Assembly (NCBI RefSeq): GCF_012927325.1
Contig: NZ_JABBGI010000002.1
Location: 62,001 to 126,000 of the forward strand
Length of the DNA stretch: 64,000 nt
Source: Chryseobacterium antibioticum
GTDB taxonomy: Bacteria > Bacteroidota > Bacteroidia > Flavobacteriales > Weeksellaceae
Direction of reading: 5' to 3'
Positions within the stretch are counted from its first letter, which is position 1. Every line of letters begins with the position of its first letter. The position numbers and the translations under genes are program-made. The notes below the pieces were generated by a model, which was not told the origin of the DNA, ran no database searches, and worked only from the letters and a program-made list of their open reading frames with translations. Positions 32,659-40,615 of the stretch are shown piece after piece.

Positions 32659-34464
32659 TTACTTTTCAACCTGAGGAACTTCAATGGCTGTCAGCATCAG
32701 TTTGTATTCCTGCAGTTGCAGGTCTATGGTTTTCAATCCGCTTTTAAAGAAAGTGGATGTATGAAAGAGATTATGATAATATTCAATCCCTTCCAGCATA
32801 TTTTTTTTGAACGCATTCCACTTTTTGGTCTGGGAATGGGTGATCTGTGCTGATGAATTGGAAATTTCTTTTTTAAGATAGTCAACGTACATTTTCAGTT
32901 CATTGATGAACATATTCGGACGCTGGTTATTGGGAAGAATATTAGCGTTTCCATAAATATGTTTTACCATCTCTGACAATGAAACTTCTTTATCAAAGAA
33001 AGCCAAATTAGGTCCAGGACATATCACTACGCCTTGTTTTTCCCCTTTTATTTCGAGATTCTGCTCCATATAAGCGGCATTCACCAATCCTACACACAGA
33101 CAGGCTTTATCTGTAATTTCTGTTTTTCTTTTATTAAATTCTTCACTCGTTAATTCCTGATCAGCCTGAAGTTCTTTTAATTTAATATTCTGGTACTTCT
33201 TGGAAGCTGTACAGGTTCCCTGCGGTGAAAACTCTTTGCTTAGTGCCAGCAGTTTTTTTGGACAGGAGCTTCCGTATTTTCCGGCGGCTTCTTTATGCTC
33301 TTTTAATAATTCATTGGAGGTTCCTCTAACAGTATTGAAAGGTACTCCCAAAGGCGAAATATTGCTCAGATAGAAATCTTTTTCTCCTGATTTTAAAAGC
33401 AGGTTTCTCGTTTCCGCATCTACTGAAGTCGCTTCAGGAACCAATAAAAACGGAGATCCCCATCCAACACTGTCTACATGATAGTTTTCAAGCAGGAATT
33501 CATGTTCTTCAGAAGTTCCTACTCCACCCTGAACAGTAATTTTCATTTCCAAAGGCTCAGAAACGGTGTGCTTTCCTTTCTGTTCCAATGCAGCGATCAT
33601 TAATGAATGGGCAGACTGGATCAGATCGTTCTTTTTCTGCTTAAATTCTTCCATGATAGGTCCCAGCAGCATACCTTCTGTAGCAAATGCATGGCCCCCG
33701 CAGTTCAGTCCGGATTCTATTCTGTACTCTGAGATCCACAGTCCCTTTTTGGCCAGAAAATTCCCCTGGATCATTGCTGAGCGGAAATCACTCACTTTAA
33801 GGATGATCTTCTTTTTCAAAATACCGTTCTGATCAGGAAAGAAATCATCAAATTCTTCGATATAACTGTACAAACGGGGATTCATCCCTGCAGAAAGTAC
33901 CATTGAAGAAGATAATTTACTTTGTGCAAAACCACGAAGCGAAGCATGCGCATCATTGAATATTACAGGAAGCTGCTCGTCTTTTATAAAGTTGTCTTTG
34001 TCAACTTTCGTCATGATGTTGACGTCGATACTTCCCGGCTTTAAGTTGGATTCAATGAAATTTTTAATGCTTGAACCTAAATTATCTTTTTGACTGACCA
34101 GATTCTGAAGGCCACTTTTTAAATCCGAAGTATTGGGCAGTATGGCTATGAAGTTCTTTAAGGCCTCCTTGTTTTTGGTGATCTCCTGTTTGAAAGATTC
34201 AAACTTTTCATTTACGATATCATCTACCATATCCAGGTAAGCCGTAATTCTTTTCGCCCTGTAATCTTCTGTTTTTGTTGAGATTCCTAAGTAATCCAGA
34301 TTGAATTTCTTGTTATAAAAGCCTTTCATTTTTTCCAGGATCTCGTCATCAATGATGGAAATAACGGAAGAGATTCCATATTGGGCAACGCGGATCGGGC
34401 TGTCTATGGTATACGCCAGACCCATTACCGGAATATGAAAATTGTGTAATGGTTTATGTGTCAT
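32659..34464 (-). CDS. Large conserved-looking protein of unknown function, possibly TIM-barrel
   Basis: This 601-residue soluble protein has no signal peptide. I do not recognise a named family. Several stretches look like an FMN-type TIM barrel: MGLAYTIDSPIRVAQYGISSVISIIDDEIL at the start, a CGGHAFATEGMLLGP segment, then VQGGVGTSEEHEFLLENY and VDSVGWGSPFLLVPEATSVD. These recall nitronate monooxygenase or enoyl reductase-like proteins. A cysteine-rich central region (SSCPKKL, GTCTASKKY, KACLCVGLVN) could bind metal or an Fe-S cluster. It is monocistronic. Enzymatic function is inferred only. Confidence 0.55.
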   Translation of the reverse strand: MTHKPLHNFHIPVMGLAYTIDSPIRVAQYGISSVISIIDDEILEKMKGFYNKKFNLDYLGISTKTEDYRAKRITAYLDMVDDIVNEKFESFKQEITKNKEALKNFIAILPNTSDLKSGLQNLVSQKDNLGSSIKNFIESNLKPGSIDVNIMTKVDKDNFIKDEQLPVIFNDAHASLRGFAQSKLSSSMVLSAGMNPRLYSYIEEFDDFFPDQNGILKKKIILKVSDFRSAMIQGNFLAKKGLWISEYRIESGLNCGGHAFATEGMLLGPIMEEFKQKKNDLIQSAHSLMIAALEQKGKHTVSEPLEMKITVQGGVGTSEEHEFLLENYHVDSVGWGSPFLLVPEATSVDAETRNLLLKSGEKDFYLSNISPLGVPFNTVRGTSNELLKEHKEAAGKYGSSCPKKLLALSKEFSPQGTCTASKKYQNIKLKELQADQELTSEEFNKRKTEITDKACLCVGLVNAAYMEQNLEIKGEKQGVVICPGPNLAFFDKEVSLSEMVKHIYGNANILPNNQRPNMFINELKMYVDYLKKEISNSSAQITHSQTKKWNAFKKNMLEGIEYYHNLFHTSTFFKSGLKTIDLQLQEYKLMLTAIEVPQVEK

Positions 34465-34630
34465 TTTATTTTGATAAAAATTCTTTCGTTAAGAATGAAT
34501 TAAAACCCCGGAATATGCTATTTCTATTGAAACGAGCACTTTAATCCGGAACTTTAATTACCTAAATTTATCATTTTAATATTAGCTATGCGATAAATAG
34601 TACTTTGCAATATCGGAAATATGCTAAATA

Positions 34631-34807
34631 TCATTTTTTTGTACCTGTGAGCAAGGCATAAAAAATCATTTCCGGACTAATGTTGATGGAAGGAACAAGT
34701 TTGGTAAGGCTGAGGACAAGCCCTGCCAAAACAAGCAGAATAGGAAGAATCTTATCTTTTACCGAGATAATAATGAATATCCAAATAATTTTTTCGAGTT
34801 CTGCCAT
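34631..34807 (-). pseudogene. N-terminal remnant of a Na+/H+ antiporter-like gene
   Basis: A 58-residue frame from an ATG at 34807 to TGA at 34631 reads MAELEKIIWIFIIIS, then DKILPILLVLAGLVLSLTKLVPSINISPEMIFYALL. This closely resembles the first two helices of CPA1/NhaP-type sodium/proton antiporters, whose N-termini carry LPYPILLVIAGL and a following LNPELVF pattern. Only this N-terminal part remains. It could alternatively be a small membrane protein derived from it. The rest of the 34465-34884 gap is AT-rich with no other gene. Confidence 0.5.
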
Positions 34808-34884
34808 AGCTTACAATTAAGCCCCGAAAATAGGCAGACAATACACCGGAACTTTGGCTCAGATCAAAAAAGGAATACTACTTT

Positions 34885-35493
34885 TTATTCAAAATCCAGA
34901 AAACCATCTGAAAGTTTTTTCCACTGGATCTTGGAAACGCCCATCATTCCACCAGCGGCTACCATCAAATTTCTGATAATATCGATAAATCCTGCATTGA
35001 AATTTGGTCTTTCATTCCGTCCGTAAACTGCAGCCTTCAAATGAGTGGGTGTTCTTGAAATCATAAAAGTAGATGTTGATTTAGGACTATAAAAATGAGC
35101 AATATGGTGGTTCTTGGAGTTTTTAGGATCTCTTGATGGACGGCAGGTGAGGATAACACTTTCAGAGCTGCTGTCTTCCTGAAAACAGAGATCGGTAATT
35201 TCTACCCAGTCATAGCCTTTCGCTTCTTTTTCTCCGGGACCGGGAATATCAATCCTTATAAAATCACCTTTCTGAGGAATTCTTTTAGCTTCACTTCCTT
35301 TAGAATCACAAAGCTTAAACGCCGCAAATCCTTCTCCACAATAGCTTTTCCACTTGGTAACATCGAAAAATATGTCCCTCAAAAGCTGAAATTTGAGTGG
35401 AAGAAGTGTGGGTTCAAACTGTTTTTGACTTTCTGTATCATGAAATCCACCTGATTGTTGTTGTGGAACTCCTTTCATCTGCTTTGGTTTCAT
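34885..35493 (-). CDS. Hypothetical protein
   Basis: A 202-residue soluble protein with a disordered, Gln-rich N-terminus (MKPKQMKGVPQQQSGGFHDTESQKQF). A structured core follows (LPLKFQLLRDIFFDVTKWKSYCGEGFAAFKL, FIRIDIPGPGEKEAKGYDWVEI, SVILTCRPSRDP) and a C-terminal segment NAGFIDIIRNLMVAAGGMMGVSKIQWKKLSDGFL. The core suggests a beta-rich ligand- or lipid-binding fold. I do not recognise the family; the VILTCRPS...MISRTPTHL pattern looks conserved. It is monocistronic. Confidence 0.6.
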   Translation of the reverse strand: MKPKQMKGVPQQQSGGFHDTESQKQFEPTLLPLKFQLLRDIFFDVTKWKSYCGEGFAAFKLCDSKGSEAKRIPQKGDFIRIDIPGPGEKEAKGYDWVEITDLCFQEDSSSESVILTCRPSRDPKNSKNHHIAHFYSPKSTSTFMISRTPTHLKAAVYGRNERPNFNAGFIDIIRNLMVAAGGMMGVSKIQWKKLSDGFLDFE

Positions 35494-35600
35494 GTGATTG
35501 AATTTGTACTAAGATATGAAAACCATAAGGATTTCTTTATGAGCAGAATCACAACATACAGTATAGATTTTTTTATAAATTCAGTTATTTGAAGAAACAA

Positions 35601-35622
35601 AAAAAACCTCTCAATTGAGAGG
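35601..35622 (-). terminator. Orphan minus-strand terminator
   Basis: CCTCTC/GAGAGG (35607-35622, loop AATT) is followed on the minus strand by a run of eight T. No minus-strand gene lies between it and the plus-strand Crp gene, so the transcript it would end is unknown; see findings. Confidence 0.6.
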
Positions 35623-35764
35623 CCTGATGTTAAAATGTAATGTATTGAGATTCAAAAATAAAAAGAATGGATGATGTATTTTATGACTGGAGTCATGTTG
35701 TGGTGATTTTGTTGTCGATTTGTTAAAGTTTGAATATTATATTGTCTTTTTGTGAGTTAATATA

Positions 35765-35772
35765 TATTTTTG
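35765..35772 (+). promoter_or_regulatory. -7 box of the Crp-type regulator gene
   Basis: TATTTTTG fits TAnnTTTG; a TTG at 35742-35744 stands 20 bases upstream. It would place transcription start near 35778, about 55 bases before the ATG. The remainder of the 35494-35833 gap holds the orphan hairpin and AT-rich DNA. Confidence 0.5.
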
Positions 35773-35833
35773 AATGAAAAAATGACAACCCACAACGTAA
35801 GCTCGATATAAAAAAAACATTTAATACTTCTGT

Positions 35834-36445
35834 ATGCCTGATATGCTCATGATAATCGATGAAGAATTTTTACTTTCCGCAGGAGCCGAACTGATGAATT
35901 ATGCGGTCAATGATGTTATTTTTAAAGAAGGTGATATCCCCAAATATTATTTTCAGATCAAAACCGGAACCGTCAAGATCAATAACTACCATGAAGATGG
36001 ACGGGAAATTATTCACAGTGTCCCTTTTGACGGCCATTGCCTTGTAGAGAGCGCTTTGTTTATTGATAAAACCTACCCTGTTAATGCTGTGGCTATGACT
36101 GGCTGTGAGATTTTAAGACTGGATAAAAACAAATTTCTGGCTCTTATCAACAGTTCACCTGACCTTATGTCAAAACTCTACAGCTATACGGCGGAAAGAA
36201 TGTATTACAGGCATGTGATGCTGAATAATATTTCAGCACATGATCCGGGAACCAAAGTAAAACGGGTGATGGAAAGTCTGAAATCTTATAATCAATACAC
36301 CAGTAAGTACTCCTATCAGTTTCCGTTTACCAGGCAACAGCTGGCTTCTCTTACCGGCTTATGTGTAGAAACCGTGATCAGGGTGGTCAAAAAAATGGAA
36401 AAAGAGAAAACAGTAAGAATACAAAACGGTAAAATATTCTATTGA
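35834..36445 (+). CDS. Crp/Fnr-family transcription regulator
   Basis: A 203-residue regulator with an N-terminal cyclic-nucleotide-binding-like beta roll (about 10-120; DVIFKEGDIPKYYFQIKTGTVKINNYHEDGREIIHSVPFDG) and a C-terminal winged HTH (about 140-203; YQFPFTRQQLASLTGLCVETVIRVVKKMEKEKTVRI). No Fnr-type N-terminal cysteine cluster is present, so oxygen sensing by an Fe-S cluster is unlikely. Its target is unknown; a C-terminal AraC fragment lies convergent at its end. Confidence 0.9.
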   Translation: MPDMLMIIDEEFLLSAGAELMNYAVNDVIFKEGDIPKYYFQIKTGTVKINNYHEDGREIIHSVPFDGHCLVESALFIDKTYPVNAVAMTGCEILRLDKNKFLALINSSPDLMSKLYSYTAERMYYRHVMLNNISAHDPGTKVKRVMESLKSYNQYTSKYSYQFPFTRQQLASLTGLCVETVIRVVKKMEKEKTVRIQNGKIFY

Positions 36446-36579
36446 TCAGAACTTTTTAATGGACTGGGTACAATACCGAATTTCTTTTTGAAAGCTGTAG
36501 AAAAATGGCGTGGATTTTTATACCCTACAACATCAGAAACTTCACTGATATCCATCTCTTGTTCCTTTACTATATAGTG
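36439..36579 (-). pseudogene. AraC-family regulator, C-terminal fragment
   Basis: After an in-frame TGA at 36580-36582, the minus strand encodes YIVKEQEMDISEVSDVVGYK, then NPRHFSTAFKKKFGIVPSPLKSSDQ, and stops at 36439. This is the final helix-turn-helix of an AraC-type activator; the remainder is gone. Its stop region overlaps the end of the Crp-type gene by seven bases. The sequence is closest in form to the AraC protein whose frameshifted gene lies at 41442-42262. Confidence 0.7.
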
Positions 36580-36762
36580 TCATATACACAGTAATTGCAG
36601 CCATAGAATGAGTGGTTTTTGGAATTATAATATATATTGTTGGGAGGAATTGTAAAAAACTGAAAGAAAGGTAACATTAATATAGGTCCGTATTTTTAAC
36701 TAGGATTAATAATTTTTTAATATTTATACGTATATAGTGTTTTTCATAATGCAAATTTTGCT

Positions 36763-36839
36763 TATATTTGTGCTTCGAAATAATTTTTTTTCATCATTTG
36801 TGTTTTTTTAAGGCCTCCTCACTTAGGGGGCCTTTTTCA
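36763..36839 (+). ncRNA. Candidate small RNA with own promoter and terminator
   Basis: A perfect -7 box TATATTTG (36763-36770) is followed about 40 bases later by a strong terminator hairpin: AAGGCCTCCT pairs with AGGGGGCCTT (36810-36834) around a 5-base loop and ends in TTTTT. Transcription from near 36776 would yield an RNA of about 60 nt with no open frame. It is promoter-to-terminator evidence only; expression is not shown. Confidence 0.45.
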
Positions 36840-36926
36840 TTATGCGCATACGTAATTGTTTATTTCACCCATATGTGGAAATAAAAAACGCCCCATTCCC
36901 CTTATTTAAGTGGAAATACGGAATGA

Positions 36927-36934
36927 TAAATTTG
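36927..36934 (+). promoter_or_regulatory. -7 promoter box of the MVL-lectin gene
   Basis: TAAATTTG fits TAnnTTTG and lies 74 bases upstream of the lectin ATG, after the terminator of the candidate small RNA. A clear -33 box is not seen. Confidence 0.55.
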
Positions 36935-37007
36935 GTACTTTCTACTCAAGGATATCTCTCTTTAAAGTGACAACTTTGTGATGTTAAACAACTTAAAACA
37001 TTACACC

Positions 37008-37352
37008 ATGTCAAAATTCAAAATCAACATCGTTGCAGGTCCGCTTTGGAGCAACGACGAAGCACAAAAAATTGGAGGCCGTATTGCTGCGGCACATTTA
37101 GGAAAATTCACTGGACAATGGAGCACTATTGTCGAAGGTCAGATGAGCGTTATCGAAGTTGAATACGATACGGAACCATCTGGAAGTACGGAATATACTA
37201 TGGACGTTTTAGCGGGACCTATCTGGAGCAACGAAGATGCTAAAGAAATATGTCCTTCAATCTGTGCTTCTTACGGAGGTACATGGAACGGACAGTGGAC
37301 TACAGTCGTTGAAGGCAAAATGAGCGTTTGCGGCTGTGTATTCAAGTTCTAG
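37008..37352 (+). CDS. MVL-type mannan-binding lectin, two tandem domains
   Basis: A 114-residue protein made of two copies of one ~50-residue module: repeat 1 reads IVAGPLWSNDEAQ, then FTGQWSTIVEGQMSVIEV; repeat 2 reads VLAGPIWSNEDAKEICPSIC, then WNGQWTTVVEGKMSVCGC. This pattern (AGPxWSN, GQWxTxVEGxMSV) is that of the Microcystis viridis lectin (MVL) family, which binds oligomannose glycans at one site per repeat. Only repeat 2 keeps the Cys pairs. There is no signal peptide, so it is cytosolic or released on lysis. I start it at the ATG at 37008 although the frame is open to 36978. It is monocistronic, with its own promoter and terminator. Confidence 0.85.
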   Translation: MSKFKINIVAGPLWSNDEAQKIGGRIAAAHLGKFTGQWSTIVEGQMSVIEVEYDTEPSGSTEYTMDVLAGPIWSNEDAKEICPSICASYGGTWNGQWTTVVEGKMSVCGCVFKF

Positions 37353-37376
37353 GAATATTTGAATTCATAATAGATT

Positions 37377-37407
37377 GATCTCCGGGGCAACCTGGAGATT
37401 TTTTTTA
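37377..37407 (+). terminator. Terminator of the lectin gene
   Basis: ATCTCC (37378-37383) pairs with GGAGAT (37394-37399) and is followed by eight T. Confidence 0.75.
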
Positions 37408-37418
37408 TGAAGAACAGT

Positions 37419-38201
37419 TTATTGTGTCGTTTTTATAAAATCTGTCGGCTTAAACTGCATAACAGACTGAAAACTTCTCGTAAAAGCCTGCACACTCCTG
37501 TACCCTACCTGATATGAGGTTTCTGAAATCGTAAGATCACCGGAACTCAGCAGTTCCAGACTTTTAATGATCCTCAGGATCTGTTGGTACTTGCTCAACG
37601 TCATTCCGGTTTCCTTTTTAAAGATACGTTCCAGTGTTCGTAACGAAAGCAGGGAAATTTCACTTAAATCTTCTATCCTGATATCTTCATGATAATGGTT
37701 GTGAAGGTATTCAATAGCACCAGATAGTCTTTTATCTTCAGGAAGACGGATGTGGAGCTTCAGTGAATGTTCCACAAAACGGGGAAGTTCATTAAAAAGT
37801 GCCTGTAAAAATAACATCTCATCGGGATCTTTTAAGGTGCTTTTTGACCATCTTTCCGCATATTTTATCATTTCCTTTAAAACAGGAGGAACAGAAAATA
37901 CATTGATTTCATGATGAAAAACACTGCTTTTTTCTACATCAGCAAACATAATCATCAGTTTGATCTTCTCAGAATGTGAATTGGTTTTATGCATAGAGCT
38001 GGGAGGAATCCAGGCTGCGTGGTTTTGTGGAAGCAGATAGATCTTCCCATCCACGGTGATATACTGAAATCCGCTTTCTACATAGACCAGCTGGCCTTTT
38101 TCATGGGTATGAAGGATATCATCATGCCGCCAGTTTTCTTCAAACCATACAAAATAAGGCTTGTCCAGTTCGTCAATCGCTATTGTGTCGTGTGGATTCA
38201 T
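37419..38201 (-). CDS. AraC-family regulator with cupin domain
   Basis: A 260-residue regulator. An N-terminal cupin-like sensor (about 20-110; HTHEKGQLVYVESGFQYITVDGKIYLLPQNHAAWIPPSSMHKT) precedes a complete AraC DNA-binding domain (about 155-258; IRIEDLSEISLLSLRTLERIFKKETGMTLSKYQQILRIIKSLELL, TSYQVGYRSVQAFTRSFQSVMQFKPTDF). It is divergent from the MFS gene and separated by 72 bp, so it likely controls that transporter and itself, as in other NimR/NimT-type pairs. Confidence 0.9.
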   Translation of the reverse strand: MNPHDTIAIDELDKPYFVWFEENWRHDDILHTHEKGQLVYVESGFQYITVDGKIYLLPQNHAAWIPPSSMHKTNSHSEKIKLMIMFADVEKSSVFHHEINVFSVPPVLKEMIKYAERWSKSTLKDPDEMLFLQALFNELPRFVEHSLKLHIRLPEDKRLSGAIEYLHNHYHEDIRIEDLSEISLLSLRTLERIFKKETGMTLSKYQQILRIIKSLELLSSGDLTISETSYQVGYRSVQAFTRSFQSVMQFKPTDFIKTTQ

Positions 38202-38273
38202 GTCGTTTTAAGTTAAAACTTTGGCAAAATTAAACAAAACAACTGAATTAATTTTGCGTCAAATATTTATTGT

Positions 38274-39479
38274 ATGATGAAGAATGAAACAAGAAAGAAT
38301 GCTTCTTATGTTCTGATGATGATCAATGTACTGGTTGTAATCCTCGTTTCCAGTAATCTGAGATCCCCTATTATTTCTGTATCTCCGGTATTGACAGATA
38401 TACGGAATGCCCTGAAACTTGATAGCTTTCAAGTCAGCCTGCTTACTTCTATCCCTTTGTTTATGTTTGCCACCTGCTCCGTTTTGGTCAGTAGATTTTC
38501 GCACCAATTCAGTATCAGCAGATTTCTGATGTATTCTCTTATTATTTTGAGTTTTGGTCTGTTTTTACGAATTACAGGATCTCTTTGGACGCTTTTTGCT
38601 GGGTCTGTGTTCATAGGACTCGGAATTTGTATCGGAAATGTGGTTACTCCTGGCTATATCAAGAATAATTTTCCAAAACAGATCGGTCTTATGATCGGAA
38701 TTTTTGCGGTTTCCATGAATCTTACAGCGGCGCTGGCCTCAGGTTTCAGCGTAAGAATCGGTGAATGGACAGGTTTTGGGTGGCGAGGTTCTTTGGGAAT
38801 CTGGCTGGTGATTGCCGGACTGGGGCTTTTTGTCCTGATTCTTGAACTGATATTTAATAAAAAGAATCCCGGGCAGACAAAAGCAGCATTAAGTGTTTCA
38901 GATTTTAATATGTTTAAATCTGCACAGGCCTGGAATATCAGCATCTTTATGGGGCTGCAGTCGCTGTTTTATTATTGCATGATGTCTTGGTTACCGTCAT
39001 TTTTGACCGATTATAATATGCAGGGTGAAAGTACAGGATGGGTATTGTGTGTTATTCAGATCACCATGATTCCTATTACTTTCTGCGCCCCGATTATTGC
39101 CGGAAAAATGAAGGACCAGCGAATTCTGGTTGTTCTTATCTGTGTTTTAATGTTCGCAAGTACGATGATGTTTGTATGGTTGCAATCTCAATGGATCTAT
39201 GCTAATGCAATGATTATTGGTATTTCTAATGGGTTGTCTTTCAGTCTGTCTATTCTGTTCTTTTCGACAAGAACAAAAAACAGTGCTAATGCTGTAAAAA
39301 TATCCGGAATGGCACAGTCTGTAGGCTATCTGATCGCAGCGTTCGGGCCTCCGGTCTTCGGAAAGCTGCATGACTGGGATGTTTCATGGAAAAGTTCTTT
39401 TTACTTTTTAAGTTTTGCTGTCATCCTGATGTTCTTTTTCGGAATGAAGGCGGCGAGAAATAAATGTGTTGAAGATTAA
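38274..39479 (+). CDS. MFS transporter, CynX/NimT family
   Basis: A 401-residue protein with 12 predicted helices. The early motif VLVVILVSSNLRSPIISVSPVLTDIRNAL is the hallmark of the CynX/NimT (cyanate/2-nitroimidazole) MFS group, where the first helix is followed by RxP(I/L). A motif-A-like loop and GxxxG patterns are present (GLGICIGNVVTPGYIKNNFP). The substrate is unknown. It is divergently paired with a cupin-AraC regulator and ended by a strong hairpin. Confidence 0.9.
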   Translation: MMKNETRKNASYVLMMINVLVVILVSSNLRSPIISVSPVLTDIRNALKLDSFQVSLLTSIPLFMFATCSVLVSRFSHQFSISRFLMYSLIILSFGLFLRITGSLWTLFAGSVFIGLGICIGNVVTPGYIKNNFPKQIGLMIGIFAVSMNLTAALASGFSVRIGEWTGFGWRGSLGIWLVIAGLGLFVLILELIFNKKNPGQTKAALSVSDFNMFKSAQAWNISIFMGLQSLFYYCMMSWLPSFLTDYNMQGESTGWVLCVIQITMIPITFCAPIIAGKMKDQRILVVLICVLMFASTMMFVWLQSQWIYANAMIIGISNGLSFSLSILFFSTRTKNSANAVKISGMAQSVGYLIAAFGPPVFGKLHDWDVSWKSSFYFLSFAVILMFFFGMKAARNKCVED

Positions 39480-39490
39480 AAAACATAAAA

Positions 39491-39514
39491 AAAAGTCTCT
39501 TAAAGAGACTTTTT
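39491..39514. terminator. Terminator after the MFS gene
   Basis: AAAAGTCTCTT pairs with AAGAGACTTTT, with a T-run after it and an A-run before it; it is bidirectional between converging genes. Confidence 0.88.
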
Positions 39515-39536
39515 TATTTAATCCAGGAATTTTCTA

Positions 39537-40613
39537 TTAAAGATTTTTTTTAAAGAATGCTTCCAGTTTTTCAAAAGGGATTAATTCCGTTTTATCATAT
39601 AGATCTACATGTCCTGCTTTCGGAATATAATACAGCTCTTTAGGTTCGGCAGCAAGTTGGTAAGCCTCTTCACTGAATTCTTTGGAATGTGCCTGGTCTC
39701 CTGTAATGAACAGCATTGGTCTGGGAGAAATGGTTTCTATATCATTAAACGGATAGAAATTCATAAACTTGGTATTGCTGCTAAGGGTTGGGTGGGTCGT
39801 CAGCTCCGGTGAACCGCCTTTTGGGGTATATTCTCCCCTAGAAGTCCTGTAAAAATCATAAAATTCGCGCTGGATGGGATGGGTATCTTTGTCCAGTTGG
39901 TGAACAGTTCCGCTCGTATATTGGGTTTTTCCGCCTGTAAATTCTATGTAACGCTGTTCTGCCGCATCTGCAATTATTTTCTTTCGCTGTTCAAGACTTT
40001 GGGAATGATTCAGTGCATTTCGGCTGGCCGCTCCCATATCATACATACTTACCGTTGCTATGGCTTTCATTCTGGGATCAATTTTGGCTGCGCTGATCAC
40101 GAAACTTCCGCTTCCACAAACACCAATAATCCCTATTCTATTTCTGTCAATAAATGATCTTGTTCCCATAAAATCAACGGCGGCGCTGAAATCTTCAGCA
40201 TAGATATCAGGCGCAACTGCATTTCTCGGTTCTCCGGCACTTTCTCCCCAAAAGGAAAGATCAATTGCCAGGGTAACAAAACCTTTTTCCGCCATTTTGG
40301 ATGCATACAAATCGGCACTCTGCTCTTTTACGGCACCCATCGGATGTCCTACAATGATGGCAGGGTATTTTTGGTTTTGGTTATAATTTTCGGATATAAA
40401 AAGATGTCCGGCAACCTCCATATTGTACTGATTTTTAAAGGTGACTTTATAAATAGCAATACTGCTGTTCACTTTAAAAGTAGTGTAGTGGTCTGCGGTG
40501 ATTTTTTCCATTTTATTTTTTTCTGATTCTGGATGATGCTTTTTTACGTTCTGTGACACCATTTCCCCTGAAAATAGAAGACATAGGATTATTGCCAATA
40601 TTGATTTTTTCAT
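39537..40613 (-). CDS. Exported alpha/beta hydrolase, dienelactone-hydrolase-like
   Basis: A 358-residue protein with a signal peptide (MKKSILAIILCLLFSGEMVSQ). The alpha/beta-hydrolase core shows PAIIVGHPMGAVKEQSADLYASKMAEKGF, the elbow IGVCGSGSF where Cys or Ser can be the nucleophile, DQ of LFITGDQAHSKEF, and the late His in AGHVDLYD. Hydrolases with a Gly-X-Cys-X elbow include dienelactone hydrolases. The natural substrate is unknown. The acetyltransferase gene ends 2 bp upstream of it, so both are probably co-transcribed. Confidence 0.82.
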   Translation of the reverse strand: MKKSILAIILCLLFSGEMVSQNVKKHHPESEKNKMEKITADHYTTFKVNSSIAIYKVTFKNQYNMEVAGHLFISENYNQNQKYPAIIVGHPMGAVKEQSADLYASKMAEKGFVTLAIDLSFWGESAGEPRNAVAPDIYAEDFSAAVDFMGTRSFIDRNRIGIIGVCGSGSFVISAAKIDPRMKAIATVSMYDMGAASRNALNHSQSLEQRKKIIADAAEQRYIEFTGGKTQYTSGTVHQLDKDTHPIQREFYDFYRTSRGEYTPKGGSPELTTHPTLSSNTKFMNFYPFNDIETISPRPMLFITGDQAHSKEFSEEAYQLAAEPKELYYIPKAGHVDLYDKTELIPFEKLEAFFKKNL

Positions 40614-40615
40614 AA

